This document shows positions 45,409 through 54,100 of a stretch of DNA of 64,000 nt, piece by piece; the first letter of the stretch is position 1; every line of letters begins with the position of its first letter. This DNA is from a virus: positions 1-64,000 of the IMG/VR virus record IMGVR_UViG_3300020442_000013; one strand, given 5' to 3'. Both the position numbers and the translations under genes were made by a program. The notes under the pieces are model-generated. The model saw only the letters and a list, made by a program, of their open reading frames with translations. It was not told where the DNA came from and did not search any database.

Positions 45409-45961
45409 CTAATTGCTCGCATAGTAAATTCATATGAACAACACATGACATGGCGTAGGCTACTGCATGTGCTTTCTTAAAATAATATTCACCGTCTTTT
45501 GGTTTTGTCCAAACAGTTTTCATTATCGTTGGCCACGGCTGACTTGCTAGATGTCTCTTTGCTGGTCTTATTATTGCTAGTGTCGCCGCCAATTGTTCTA
45601 CCGAGGTAGGTTTCAAGCGTTTCAAGAGATCGCTGTGACCGCTTAGATGAAATACTTGATCTACGAAGTCTTTGTGCTCCAAAAGTTCCCATATTGGTTT
45701 CCTTTCCATTAATGTCTGTAAGTGGGCTTCGTCTTTAATGTCTTTGTATATGCTGACATTAAGAAAGTCTAACTTAAAGTATCCGCGATCTTCTGCGTCT
45801 TTATAGTCAATTGTCGATAAATTATCTACGGGATTGTGTGGAATTTCTGTTACATAAACACCCGTATTGTGTTTTTTGTTTGTATCTAATTTTGCTATTC
45901 TATGATCTATCAAAGAAAGAATTTGTTCTCTATCTGCAAAGTCTATATCTATATCAGGCAT
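45389..45961 (-). CDS. Small DnaE-like protein
   Basis: 190 residues. MPDIDIDFADREQILSLI and GYFKLDFLNVSIYKD match the catalytic aspartate regions of DNA polymerase III alpha; LAATLAIIRPAKRHL and YYFKKAHAVAYAMS match later conserved parts. It looks like a skeleton of the palm, much shortened. Similar proteins occur in marine T4-type phages as far as I recall. It starts inside the zinc-finger-like gene upstream. Confidence 0.65.
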   Translation of the reverse strand: MPDIDIDFADREQILSLIDHRIAKLDTNKKHNTGVYVTEIPHNPVDNLSTIDYKDAEDRGYFKLDFLNVSIYKDIKDEAHLQTLMERKPIWELLEHKDFVDQVFHLSGHSDLLKRLKPTSVEQLAATLAIIRPAKRHLASQPWPTIMKTVWTKPKDGEYYFKKAHAVAYAMSCVVHMNLLCEQLDEHRKV

Positions 45962-46112
45962 TTATTTTTTCCTTGCATTTCTTTCCGTGTTCTTTATTAT
46001 AATCATATTCACTAACTTGTTTTTTGCATATTTCACAGGTATGATCTTTCCATTCCTTGCGTCTTCTTTTTAATTCAGCCCAATATTTAGGATGTCTAAA
46101 TTCATGCGCCAT
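45954..46112 (-). CDS. 52-aa zinc-finger-like basic protein
   Basis: MAHEFRHPKYWAELKRRRKE, then CEICKKQ and EHGKKCKEK, a CxxC...HxxxC zinc pattern. TAATG overlap with the deformylase gene upstream. Confidence 0.55.
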   Translation of the reverse strand: MAHEFRHPKYWAELKRRRKEWKDHTCEICKKQVSEYDYNKEHGKKCKEKINA

Positions 46113-46603
46113 TATTTTCTTTCAAGTTTTTTTGCTTTCTTCTTAGCCATATCCCATTTTAATTTTGATACTCTATCTTTAAATGTTATGCCTTGCAAAT
46201 GATCCCACTCGTGTAAAAAACATTTTGCTGAGTATCCTGATATCTTAGTACTTACCTCTTTCAAATTTTCATCGTACCATTTTGCGAGTATTTCTTTTGG
46301 TCTAGTTACTTTTACAAATACATTAGGAAAACTTAGACAGCCTTCAATGTCTTGTGTTGTTTCTTCGGTGTGTTGTAATACAACTGGATTAATTACAAGT
46401 ATAGCATTTTCTTTTGTGTCACCCATTACAAATACTTGTGCATCCATACCTATCTGACTTGCACTTAAACCTATGCCGTGATTTTCAAGCATAAAGTTTG
46501 TCATATTTTCTTTTAATTCTTTAGGATCAAAAGATGGATTCTTGATATCTACATCTTTTAATTTTTTTTCTAAAAACTCATCCGGGTGATATATTAGTTT
46601 CAT
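46112..46603 (-). CDS. def: Peptide deformylase
   Basis: 163 residues. GIGLSASQIG (43-52), EGCLSFP (87-93) and HEWDH (131-135) are the three motifs, with the Cys, two His and Glu of the metal site. It removes the N-formyl group from new proteins. Such genes are frequent in marine phages. ATGA overlap with the gene upstream. Confidence 0.9.
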   Translation of the reverse strand: MKLIYHPDEFLEKKLKDVDIKNPSFDPKELKENMTNFMLENHGIGLSASQIGMDAQVFVMGDTKENAILVINPVVLQHTEETTQDIEGCLSFPNVFVKVTRPKEILAKWYDENLKEVSTKISGYSAKCFLHEWDHLQGITFKDRVSKLKWDMAKKKAKKLERK

Positions 46604-47289
46604 AAATTACTTTCCCTTACTACTTCTTTAACAGTTTCAACATCGCTAATTTGGCGTTTGAATCTTCTAGCCCAATGCTGAGGATCCATAACATTGTAAA
46701 TAATACTTAATTGTTCATCATTAAACTTACTCATCATTTGCTTACCAGATTTACAATTAAGTATTAGCCAAGGACTTACCTTTCCATCTTTGATATGATA
46801 GATAGCCCGATTTAAACTTACATAATGGAAATAATGATTCCATACACTATTGTTTTCGTCAGCCCAGTCCATCATTGTAATGACCGAACGTTCTAATGCT
46901 GTTTGTACACCTTCCTTTTTAATTAGCTCTAAAGCATACTTTTCGTACATTTCCTCTCTGCACCAATGGTCTAATTTTACACCACTAGTAACAACATAGT
47001 CAACATATTTTTCTGGATACAAAGGACGCACATTGTTTACAAAACTTCCAAATTTTACAAATGCATTATAATAAGGACTCTTACAAAAATCATCATATGT
47101 TTTATCTTTTTTTGATCCTGCACTTAATTTATAAAATTGATTGAATGCATATAAACCCAATTGAACACGCTTTTCATTTTTTTGTAACGCTCTTCTTTTT
47201 TGTTCACACATATGTACTGCGAGAGTTTTTTCTCGTGTAAAGCCCGCTCCACAATATTGGCATACATATGGTTTTTCAGAACTTGGCAT
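46600..47289 (-). CDS. C2H2 zinc-finger phage protein
   Basis: 229 residues from the ATG at 47289. The N-terminus has YVCQYCGAGFTREKTLAVHM, one C2H2-type finger (third and fourth ligands H and C); the rest is helical and of unknown function. Similar proteins lie near replication genes of marine T4-type phages. A longer start at 47358 would overlap the next gene further. Confidence 0.6.
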   Translation of the reverse strand: MPSSEKPYVCQYCGAGFTREKTLAVHMCEQKRRALQKNEKRVQLGLYAFNQFYKLSAGSKKDKTYDDFCKSPYYNAFVKFGSFVNNVRPLYPEKYVDYVVTSGVKLDHWCREEMYEKYALELIKKEGVQTALERSVITMMDWADENNSVWNHYFHYVSLNRAIYHIKDGKVSPWLILNCKSGKQMMSKFNDEQLSIIYNVMDPQHWARRFKRQISDVETVKEVVRESNL

Positions 47290-47746
47290 TCTCAATCCCG
47301 TGTTCTTCTGCAAGTTCTTTAAGTTCTTTTTTTGTAGATATTGTAGCAAGTAATTCAACCTCTTTTTGTTTCATGTTAGGGTAAATTTGTTCTAAAAATT
47401 TTATTACAGCATTATTATTGGCGCCTTTTTTCTTAAAGCCTATATACGGATGGAATTTTATTTTACCCCAAGCACCGCTCATACATAACAGTTGCCACAT
47501 AAGTTCTTGATGTCCATTTTCTCTACCTACACCTATTGTATTAAAGTGCTTATTGTAGTATTCATTTGTTTTGAATACTGCGAGCTCCATTTCTTCTCTA
47601 GACCCTTGTACGGCGCTTATATAGCGATTAAGAAGCCAAAAAGACACCTGTTTACGTTCTTCAATAGAAAGTTCTTTCCATACATTTTTGGCATTCATAT
47701 CAATTGCCGCTAGTATATCTTTTATTGGGAGTTTCTGCGATGCCAT
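47276..47746 (-). CDS. Conserved T4-type protein, 156 aa
   Basis: MASQKLPIKDILAAIDMNAK, WLLNRYISAVQGSREEMEL and EIYPNMKQKEVELLA-like segments resemble a helical family common in marine T4-type phages; function unknown. An annotation as clamp-loader small subunit (gp62) would fit the neighbourhood but I cannot support it. Confidence 0.6.
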   Translation of the reverse strand: MASQKLPIKDILAAIDMNAKNVWKELSIEERKQVSFWLLNRYISAVQGSREEMELAVFKTNEYYNKHFNTIGVGRENGHQELMWQLLCMSGAWGKIKFHPYIGFKKKGANNNAVIKFLEQIYPNMKQKEVELLATISTKKELKELAEEHGIENAKF

Positions 47747-48414
47747 TCTTCAAGTTCCTCAGGAGTGTTTATTTCCATGCCATTAAAATCAACTTCAAAC
47801 ACAGACATACTGTATCCATTCTGTAACCATCTCAGTTGTTCTAATTTTTCAATTTGCTCTTCTGTATATTGCATCAAATTTTTGTAATTTGTTAGTGCTT
47901 CTTTTGTATATCCGTATACACCAAGATGATGTGAACCATACTCAAGACTAGATCTACAAAACCAATGTGCTTTGTTATCTGTATGTATAAGTTTAACACT
48001 ATTAGGATCTTTTTGCAAGTCCTTATTCATCTTTGTATACACGGTCACAACGTCCTCGCTCAAAGCAAGTCCATTTGCAATACTTTTAATTATTTCAACT
48101 GTTATGTCTGGCATGTCACCTTGAACATTGATAATACCATCGTAAGAATCTAGCATAGGAAAAGCAGAGCATCTTTCTGTGCCGTTATCATAATATTTCT
48201 CCATATAAAAGCAGTCGCCTTCAGGAAATAAACTATGCACACGTTTGCTATCTGTTAAAACATATACGGGAAATCCTGATTCCTTACATCTGTCATAAAC
48301 TCTTTTTACCATTGGTTTTCCGTTAAGTAAAGCAATAGGTTTTTCAGGAAATCTAGTACTACCCATTCTTGCAGGAATACAAATTGCATAATTTAAATTT
48401 TTATGTTTCATCAT
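47722..48414 (-). CDS. kdsB: CMP-Kdo synthetase (3-deoxy-manno-octulosonate cytidylyltransferase)
   Basis: 230 residues, close to the usual 245-250. IPARMGSTRFPEKPIALLNG, RVYDR, DNGTERCSAF, IINVQGDMP, HLGVYGYTKEALTNY and EKLEQLRWLQNGY are the KdsB motifs. It activates Kdo with CTP for lipopolysaccharide or capsule. Likely works with the glycosyltransferases at 54-58 kb. Confidence 0.85.
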   Translation of the reverse strand: MMKHKNLNYAICIPARMGSTRFPEKPIALLNGKPMVKRVYDRCKESGFPVYVLTDSKRVHSLFPEGDCFYMEKYYDNGTERCSAFPMLDSYDGIINVQGDMPDITVEIIKSIANGLALSEDVVTVYTKMNKDLQKDPNSVKLIHTDNKAHWFCRSSLEYGSHHLGVYGYTKEALTNYKNLMQYTEEQIEKLEQLRWLQNGYSMSVFEVDFNGMEINTPEELEEWHRRNSQ

Positions 48415-48728
48415 ACTGCTCCGAAATAATATTTAAATAAGCCCATTAATAAAATTGTTGCAAGTGTGCCGTTAAGCATTGTTAAAGCTCTATCATGCCA
48501 AAGCATTCCTACCCATAACCAGCCAAGTGTTCCTGCAAAACTAAACCATAAATCAATTAAAGGTATGCCAGCACTTCTTGCGGCTACGGCAATTAATATT
48601 AAAGCACTAGAGGCCCATTTAACATACCAACTTAAATCTCCTTTAGGTGTCACTTTTTTAAACACCCTTGTAGAATTAAGAGCTTTTATTTTATCATCTA
48701 ATTTTTCTTTTATAGGCTCTATCGTCAT
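48411..48728 (-). CDS. 105-aa membrane protein
   Basis: Three hydrophobic helices (about 35-52, 56-74 and 80-100). The ATG at 48728 overlaps the lipoprotein stop (ATGA), with GGAG upstream; an in-frame start at 48746 is possible. Function unknown. Confidence 0.55.
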   Translation of the reverse strand: MTIEPIKEKLDDKIKALNSTRVFKKVTPKGDLSWYVKWASSALILIAVAARSAGIPLIDLWFSFAGTLGWLWVGMLWHDRALTMLNGTLATILLMGLFKYYFGAV

Positions 48729-48949
48729 TTCTCCAATTCGTCCCATTCTTCATCATCCTTATAAAAATCTGGACATCCGTCATCTGTACAATAATTAGGA
48801 TCTACCTTTTCTATTTCCGATGTATCGCCCGATCCTAATGCTTCAAAAAATTTGGATAATGTAGAAGTTTGTTCTTTTACAGATTGGCAAGCGGTTAACA
48901 TTGCCAAACACATTAATATTAAAATTTTATTCTTTAAGCTCTTCTGCAT
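48725..48949 (-). CDS. Small lipoprotein, possibly leaderless
   Basis: 74 residues. MQKSLKNKILILMCLAMLTAC ends in a lipobox; the rest is acidic (DDEEWDELEK). The early promoter at 48957 would start the mRNA within about two bases of the ATG. Confidence 0.6.
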   Translation of the reverse strand: MQKSLKNKILILMCLAMLTACQSVKEQTSTLSKFFEALGSGDTSEIEKVDPNYCTDDGCPDFYKDDEEWDELEK

Positions 48950-49202
48950 CTTTTATAGTATAATACATTAACAGTATTCTGTCAAGTTGTTTTTTTAATA
49001 CTTTATGATTTTGAGCAAGTTTTAACATATGCCTCCATTCAGCATGGGAAAATAAATCACCAGTTTCTCTAGATATCGCGTTTGGATCTCCTCCAACTAT
49101 CCATCTAGGAATTGTATTGTGTGGGGGGTCTCGATAACGAGCGAACACAACACCGTTGGCCCGCTCGTATATCAAAGGTTGATTTGGAATCAATCTCGAC
49201 AA
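48927..49202 (-). CDS. Conserved T4-type phage protein, 91 aa
   Basis: IYERANGVVFARYRDPPHNT and WIVGGDPNAISRET resemble a small protein found near replication genes in marine T4-type phages as I recall; function unknown. Overlaps the lipoprotein start. Confidence 0.55.
   Translation of the reverse strand: MSRLIPNQPLIYERANGVVFARYRDPPHNTIPRWIVGGDPNAISRETGDLFSHAEWRHMLKLAQNHKVLKKQLDRILLMYYTIKDAEELKE
48957..48985 (-). promoter_or_regulatory. Early promoter inside a gene
   Basis: Minus-strand CTTGACA, 17 bp, TATACT, seven bases, ATG of the lipoprotein gene. Confidence 0.65.
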
Positions 49203-49213
49203 CCATGTTCTCC

Positions 49214-50506
49214 TTACACGGCTACGAAATAAACTACACTTATTGCTGCTATAGCTAGGCTACCTGCATTAAGTTCATCATGCTTACCACTAAGTGCTTT
49301 GATAACTGCATAAGCAATAAAGCCTAATGCAATACCATGAGCAATACTAAAAGTCAACGGCATAAGCACAGCCGCTAATACTGCTGGTGCATACTCAGTA
49401 ACATCATCCCAATCAATGTCTGCAATGTTACGTAAAAAGTATGTGGCAATAAAGATTAATGCTGGTGCTGTTGCAAATGCTGGAATACTTTGTGCTAGTG
49501 GAGCAAAGAATAAGCAAGCCGCAAACAATACTGCTACTGTTACAGCCGTTAATCCTGTTTTACCACCTTCTTTGATTCCTGCACCGCTTTCAATATACGA
49601 TGTGGTATTCGATGTACCAACTAAGGCTCCTGCTGAAGTAGCTACAGAGTCTGCTAGTAAGGCTCTATCGATACCTTCTACTTCTCCATCATCATTAACT
49701 TTTCCTGTCAGATTAGCAACACTAGTAAGTGTTCCTGCCGTATCAAAAAAGTCAACAAACAAAAATGCAAAAGCAGTACCAATAAATCCTGCGGTAGCAA
49801 TCATACTAAAGTCTAAACTAAAAGCATGTTCTGGACTAGGAATAGCACCTGCAAATCCGTTTAGATCAGCAATACCAAAAATCCAAGCAATAATACTTAC
49901 TGCAAGAATACCAATAATAATTGCACCTGGTACTTTACGTTTGTCAAGCATTGCCATAATAACAAAACCAAGTCCTGTTAGTAACACAGGCCAACTTGCA
50001 ACATCGCCTAACCCTACAAGTGTTGCTGGATTGTCAACTACTACGCCTGCATTTTTCAAACCAATAATGGCTAGAAAAAGCCCAATACCTGCACCTACAC
50101 CCAATTTCATTGATTTGGGAATACTATTAATAATGTATTTACGAGCTGGTGTTACACTCAGTCCGATAAACACAATACCGGCTACAAATACTGCTGCCAA
50201 TGCTTGTTGGAATGTATAACCCATTCCAAAGATTACACCAAACGTAAAGAACGCATTAAGTCCCATACCTGGTGCTAGTGCTACAGGCCAATTAGCCCAT
50301 AACCCCATTATCAGGGTACCGATCACTGCGGCAATGATAGTTGCCGTAAAGACAGCGCCAAAGCCCATACCTGTTCCTTCTGTTGAAAGAATAGCTGGGT
50401 TGACTACAGTAATATAAGCCATCGTAAGAAAAGTTGCGATACCTGCCATTACTTCTGTCCTAACGGTAGTTTTGGCTTTTTCAAGCCCAAAGAGTTTTTC
50501 TAACAT
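49214..50506 (-). CDS. NCS2/AzgA-type purine permease, full length
   Basis: 430 residues with 12-14 membrane helices. LGLEKA-type start (MLEKLFGLEKAKTTVRTEVM), TFLTMAYITVVNPAIL, LAPGMGLNAFFTF, FVDFFDTAGTLTSVA and GTSNTTSYIESGAGIKEGG are AzgA/PbuG signatures for hypoxanthine, guanine or adenine uptake. No damage is visible and the family length is complete. CGGAGAA precedes the ATG. It lies between T4-type genes in the same orientation, so it is not an assembly artefact at a contig end. Confidence 0.9.
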   Translation of the reverse strand: MLEKLFGLEKAKTTVRTEVMAGIATFLTMAYITVVNPAILSTEGTGMGFGAVFTATIIAAVIGTLIMGLWANWPVALAPGMGLNAFFTFGVIFGMGYTFQQALAAVFVAGIVFIGLSVTPARKYIINSIPKSMKLGVGAGIGLFLAIIGLKNAGVVVDNPATLVGLGDVASWPVLLTGLGFVIMAMLDKRKVPGAIIIGILAVSIIAWIFGIADLNGFAGAIPSPEHAFSLDFSMIATAGFIGTAFAFLFVDFFDTAGTLTSVANLTGKVNDDGEVEGIDRALLADSVATSAGALVGTSNTTSYIESGAGIKEGGKTGLTAVTVAVLFAACLFFAPLAQSIPAFATAPALIFIATYFLRNIADIDWDDVTEYAPAVLAAVLMPLTFSIAHGIALGFIAYAVIKALSGKHDELNAGSLAIAAISVVYFVAV

Positions 50507-50517
50507 TTTTTTCTCCG

Positions 50518-50865
50518 TTATATTTTAGTGCCAACTGTTCGACGAACAATGTCGTCATGATTAAACTCAGCCCAATAAAGTTCAAAAGCGACACCGTCTT
50601 CTAAACCTTCAAATTGATGGACTTTGCCCGGCTTCACTTGAGTGAAGTCACCTGGACCAAGAATTGTTTCATCAACTAATCCTTCTTGGTCATCTTGCCA
50701 AACACGGACAATCATTTTGCCCGATTCAACAAAGAATCCGTTCCATTTAAATTTATGCTCATGTTCTGAACATTTAAAGCCAGCATTAAATTCAATACGG
50801 TGAAATTCTAGTACACCATTTGCATGAATTAATTCTGTCTGACCCCATATCTTTCCTGCTTTCAT
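50518..50865 (-). CDS. Cupin-domain protein
   Basis: 115 residues. CSEHEHKFKWNGFFVESGKM and GPGDFTQVKPGKVHQFEGLE are the two cupin motifs with metal-binding His and Glu. Resembles sugar-isomerase-type cupins. AAAGGAGACG places the start at 50865. Confidence 0.75.
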   Translation of the reverse strand: MKAGKIWGQTELIHANGVLEFHRIEFNAGFKCSEHEHKFKWNGFFVESGKMIVRVWQDDQEGLVDETILGPGDFTQVKPGKVHQFEGLEDGVAFELYWAEFNHDDIVRRTVGTKI

Positions 50866-50876
50866 CTTCGTCTCCT

Positions 50877-51383
50877 TTACAATATTAAACCATAATCTAT
50901 TATTTCTGATTGGCGTGATATTTCTTTGATAAAATATGCACAAAGCGGGTTGTCTCCTTCAGTAATAGGAACTGCTAATAATTGTCCGTTTTTTACTTTA
51001 GGAAAATACCATTTTACATCATTGTAAAAATTGGTAATTTTTATTTCTCCATAATCGATCTTGTAACTAGATATAGGATTGAATAAGAAAGCTTCGAATC
51101 CCCTATTGTTAATACTAGTTAAGGGAAGAACTTCTATATCATTTCCACTAGTACTATCGCCAACTGCAATAGACCAATCTAATGGCATCATTATTTCTTT
51201 ACCAGCTATTTCTAAAACCATTGCTGGTGCATTAAAACTTTCAAGAAAAATTAGCGGTATAAAAAAGAAATCAGGATCTTTTGGATCACTATTATCTAAT
51301 ACTGCAAATCTTATATCTTCTTCAAGTTCATCAGGTAAGTTGGTTAATGGAAAACACTTATCCTCTAATGTTAATATTCTCAT
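50877..51383 (-). CDS. Conserved T4-type phage protein, 168 aa
   Basis: MRILTLEDKCFPLTNLPDEL, IPLIFLESFNAPAMVLEIAG and MMPLDWSIAVGD belong to a protein family widespread in T4-type phages next to uvsW in my recollection; function unknown. Confidence 0.65.
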   Translation of the reverse strand: MRILTLEDKCFPLTNLPDELEEDIRFAVLDNSDPKDPDFFFIPLIFLESFNAPAMVLEIAGKEIMMPLDWSIAVGDSTSGNDIEVLPLTSINNRGFEAFLFNPISSYKIDYGEIKITNFYNDVKWYFPKVKNGQLLAVPITEGDNPLCAYFIKEISRQSEIIDYGLIL

Positions 51384-51394
51384 ATATTATTCCT

Positions 51395-52852
51395 TTAATT
51401 CCATTCAACCTTTTCAATGCTGAAGGGATATTCTGCTTCTTTGTAAAATTTTTTACGTTGAGTTAAATGTCTTTTTGCAAATTTGCATGTAGATGTAAGA
51501 TCCCATATTTGCACAAAATCTTTGTCTTTAGCTTTTCTCACACCACGACCGATACTTTGGATTACACGAACGAATGACTTACCAGGCTCAATAAGCACGA
51601 GATTAAAAATACGTGGAATATTAATTCCCACCGACGCAACTCCATAGGTCGCGATAACCACGTGATTACTTCCTTCGTTAATTTCGTCATATGCCTCCTT
51701 TCGATCTTTTAGTTTGACATCGCCTTTAACAAAAACGCTATTAGGGATTAACTGCTGAAGTAATTCTCCAGCAGATATTCTGTCCACTAATATAAGGGTA
51801 TTGCCTGTTTGTGATATTGTATTTAACAGTTTGCCTAAATAATTTATCCTGTCTTTATTAGTGACAAGATATTTTAATTCTTCTTGATAATTTTTGTGTG
51901 CTACTGTATCTATAAGTTGCACAACATTTACATGACAGTTAGAAAGCACTCCTTTGTCTTGTAATTCTTTTGCTGTAACTTGACCTATCACAGGACCTAA
52001 ACTTGCATGTATGCTTTCAAATTCAAATTTTTCTTTTGGAATAGTGCCAGTTAGTCCCCATCGTATAGGTGCATTGCGTAAGTTTTGTGTTAATAATTTT
52101 TTCAGTACTTCAGCTTTTGCTTGATGTACTTCGTCAATAATTATTGTACTTACACCTTCAAGAAACTCTGCAAGACTCAATAATGCTTCGCCGTCTTTAG
52201 ATTTTTTGTCTAATATATTTAAAGACTGCCAAGTACATATTGTATGAGTTTTGCCTAGTTCTTTTCTGTCGCCAAAGTAAACACCTACGTCCAACCCACA
52301 GTTAATATAATCTTCCTCAGTCTGCGTGACTAGACTTTTATTAGGAACAATTACCAGACTACGTCCGTACGTGTCTGTGATGTTGCTTAAGGTGGCAGTA
52401 ATAATAGTTTTACCGGCTCCGGTTGCGACTTCTTGTAATGATTGAGGATTTTCTAAAAAGTTATTGATTACCTCTACTTGATAATCACGCAAACGAATTT
52501 TTTCACCCTCAGCAGGATGTCCCTTTGGCCATGTTTTATCACCCCAGTAGTCTGAAGCAATTGGATCAAACTTTAAGTCTACAGTTTCTCGTCTATCTTC
52601 AATATCTACAATTTCAACGTTAGACTTGTGTAACACATCTGTAATAACATCAAGATGATTAACATATCCTGTACCGCCGATACCAAAAAAAGCAACCTTT
52701 CCGTCCCATCTGCCTAGTTTATATTGTGGCATATAACGAGCATACGGAACTTCAAACTTTAAAGAATTTGCAATTCTTCTTCGGACATCGACTTCAAGTC
52801 CGACAAGTTTAATGTTTACTTCATCTTCAATTATTAATTTACATGTAGCCAT
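51395..52852 (-). CDS. uvsW: UvsW-type superfamily 2 helicase
   Basis: 485 residues. The N-terminal domain recognises DNA; EVATGAGKTI (Walker A, 143-149), IIIDEVHQ (motif II), LTGTIPKEK and QSIGRGVRKAKDK (motif VI) are present. In T4, UvsW unwinds branched DNA and R-loops and helps end origin-dependent replication. Full length for the family. Confidence 0.9.
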   Translation of the reverse strand: MATCKLIIEDEVNIKLVGLEVDVRRRIANSLKFEVPYARYMPQYKLGRWDGKVAFFGIGGTGYVNHLDVITDVLHKSNVEIVDIEDRRETVDLKFDPIASDYWGDKTWPKGHPAEGEKIRLRDYQVEVINNFLENPQSLQEVATGAGKTIITATLSNITDTYGRSLVIVPNKSLVTQTEEDYINCGLDVGVYFGDRKELGKTHTICTWQSLNILDKKSKDGEALLSLAEFLEGVSTIIIDEVHQAKAEVLKKLLTQNLRNAPIRWGLTGTIPKEKFEFESIHASLGPVIGQVTAKELQDKGVLSNCHVNVVQLIDTVAHKNYQEELKYLVTNKDRINYLGKLLNTISQTGNTLILVDRISAGELLQQLIPNSVFVKGDVKLKDRKEAYDEINEGSNHVVIATYGVASVGINIPRIFNLVLIEPGKSFVRVIQSIGRGVRKAKDKDFVQIWDLTSTCKFAKRHLTQRKKFYKEAEYPFSIEKVEWN

Positions 52853-52853
52853 A

Positions 52854-54065
52854 TTATAAAGTTTGTACCTTTACACGGTTAAATGGACTAATATCAGTAT
52901 CATAATGTATTATCAAATCCAAAGGATTTACATAATCAGATACTTTGGCATGCATTCTTACACTACCAAAAGTTAAAACTGTATTAGGTCTCCATTCGCT
53001 CTTAAGTAACGGTTTAGGAAACTTATTGCTATTAATATACACTACTTTTGTGTTTGTGTCAAGTGGATTATTTAATTTGTTCAATTTAACATATTCATTA
53101 AATTCTCGATTTATTCCTTTGTCATTGTCTACCCTAAATAAAACACTCATATCTTGTTTAAAAATTATATTATTCAGACCTTTGTTAATTTTTACTAATC
53201 CTTCTAAGGGCGATTCTATTGGTAAAATTACTAATAAAGGAAATCTATTCAATTCTAATAAACTTTCTAAAACACGTTCTATAGGATATACATTTGGTGG
53301 TACTACTACATTGTATTCTTGCCGTGTTACAATTTTCTTACTCAAAACAGTTAAAGCATTTAAACTATCTTCTAGCTCTTGTTGGTCGAAATGATAAAGG
53401 CCAAGTTGATCTTTGCGGTCATTATATATTGCTAGATTATCTTTTGTAGGCTCGCCAATTGACGAGATCATAAAATTAATTGCTTTGTCAGAAAGATTTT
53501 TTAGTTTGAAAGAATAAATGCCTGGTATATAATCGTCTTCGTTATTACTCATTGCTTCTACCTTTTCATAAAAAGTTAACAACTCAGGTTGTATATCAAA
53601 GTTGCTATTTTTAAAATTTTGTATTACTTTAAATACATTCTGTTCATTAAAAGGAAAATAATGTATTTTATTTTTGCTATCATATATATGGCCCTGGGTG
53701 CCTGACTTTGCCTTTTCAATCGCGTTAATTAGTTTTTTGTTGAATATAAATTTTACTGCAATAACAAGTTCTTCAGCGTTGTTATATTGTAATGTTATGG
53801 ATTTTTCTCTGTCTAATTTTCTTAAAGGAATGCGTAGATTGTCTAACGAATCGTGTATGTTATGGTCATACATATCATTATAACAAACAAGTTTTGTCTT
53901 TAACAATGCATGTTGTCTATCAGTAAGACCTATACCTCTTACAGTTTGTCTACCTATGCTTGTAAGTATAGTATAATCTTCTTTCTTCATTGTAAATTTT
54001 CCAGGTTCTGCGTTCTGAAATCCTACAAGAAGTTCAAGACAATCCTCTATAGTTTTTGTATTCAT
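52854..54065 (-). CDS. T4-type protein upstream of uvsW, possibly leaderless
   Basis: 403 residues, no motif recognised. Leu/Asn/Lys-rich alpha/beta protein. The ATG at 54065 coincides with the expected start of transcription from the promoter at 54072; an upstream in-frame ATG at 54080 lies inside that promoter. Function unknown, coupled to uvsW by position. Confidence 0.6.
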   Translation of the reverse strand: MNTKTIEDCLELLVGFQNAEPGKFTMKKEDYTILTSIGRQTVRGIGLTDRQHALLKTKLVCYNDMYDHNIHDSLDNLRIPLRKLDREKSITLQYNNAEELVIAVKFIFNKKLINAIEKAKSGTQGHIYDSKNKIHYFPFNEQNVFKVIQNFKNSNFDIQPELLTFYEKVEAMSNNEDDYIPGIYSFKLKNLSDKAINFMISSIGEPTKDNLAIYNDRKDQLGLYHFDQQELEDSLNALTVLSKKIVTRQEYNVVVPPNVYPIERVLESLLELNRFPLLVILPIESPLEGLVKINKGLNNIIFKQDMSVLFRVDNDKGINREFNEYVKLNKLNNPLDTNTKVVYINSNKFPKPLLKSEWRPNTVLTFGSVRMHAKVSDYVNPLDLIIHYDTDISPFNRVKVQTL

Positions 54066-54071
54066 GTATAC

Positions 54072-54100
54072 ATTATACAAGATTATAACTTAAAAGTCAA
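54072..54100 (-). promoter_or_regulatory. Early promoter at a start codon
   Basis: Minus-strand ACTTGACT, 17 bp, TATAAT, six bases, ATG. Confidence 0.7.

Noticed and set aside
47276-47746. Naming this gene gp62 (clamp loader)
   Set aside because: Only neighbourhood supports it; no motif seen.
49416-50219. 267-codon plus-strand frame inside the purine permease gene
   Set aside because: Opposite-strand shadow of a clear permease; low-complexity Ala/Pro/Ser composition and no ribosome-binding site.
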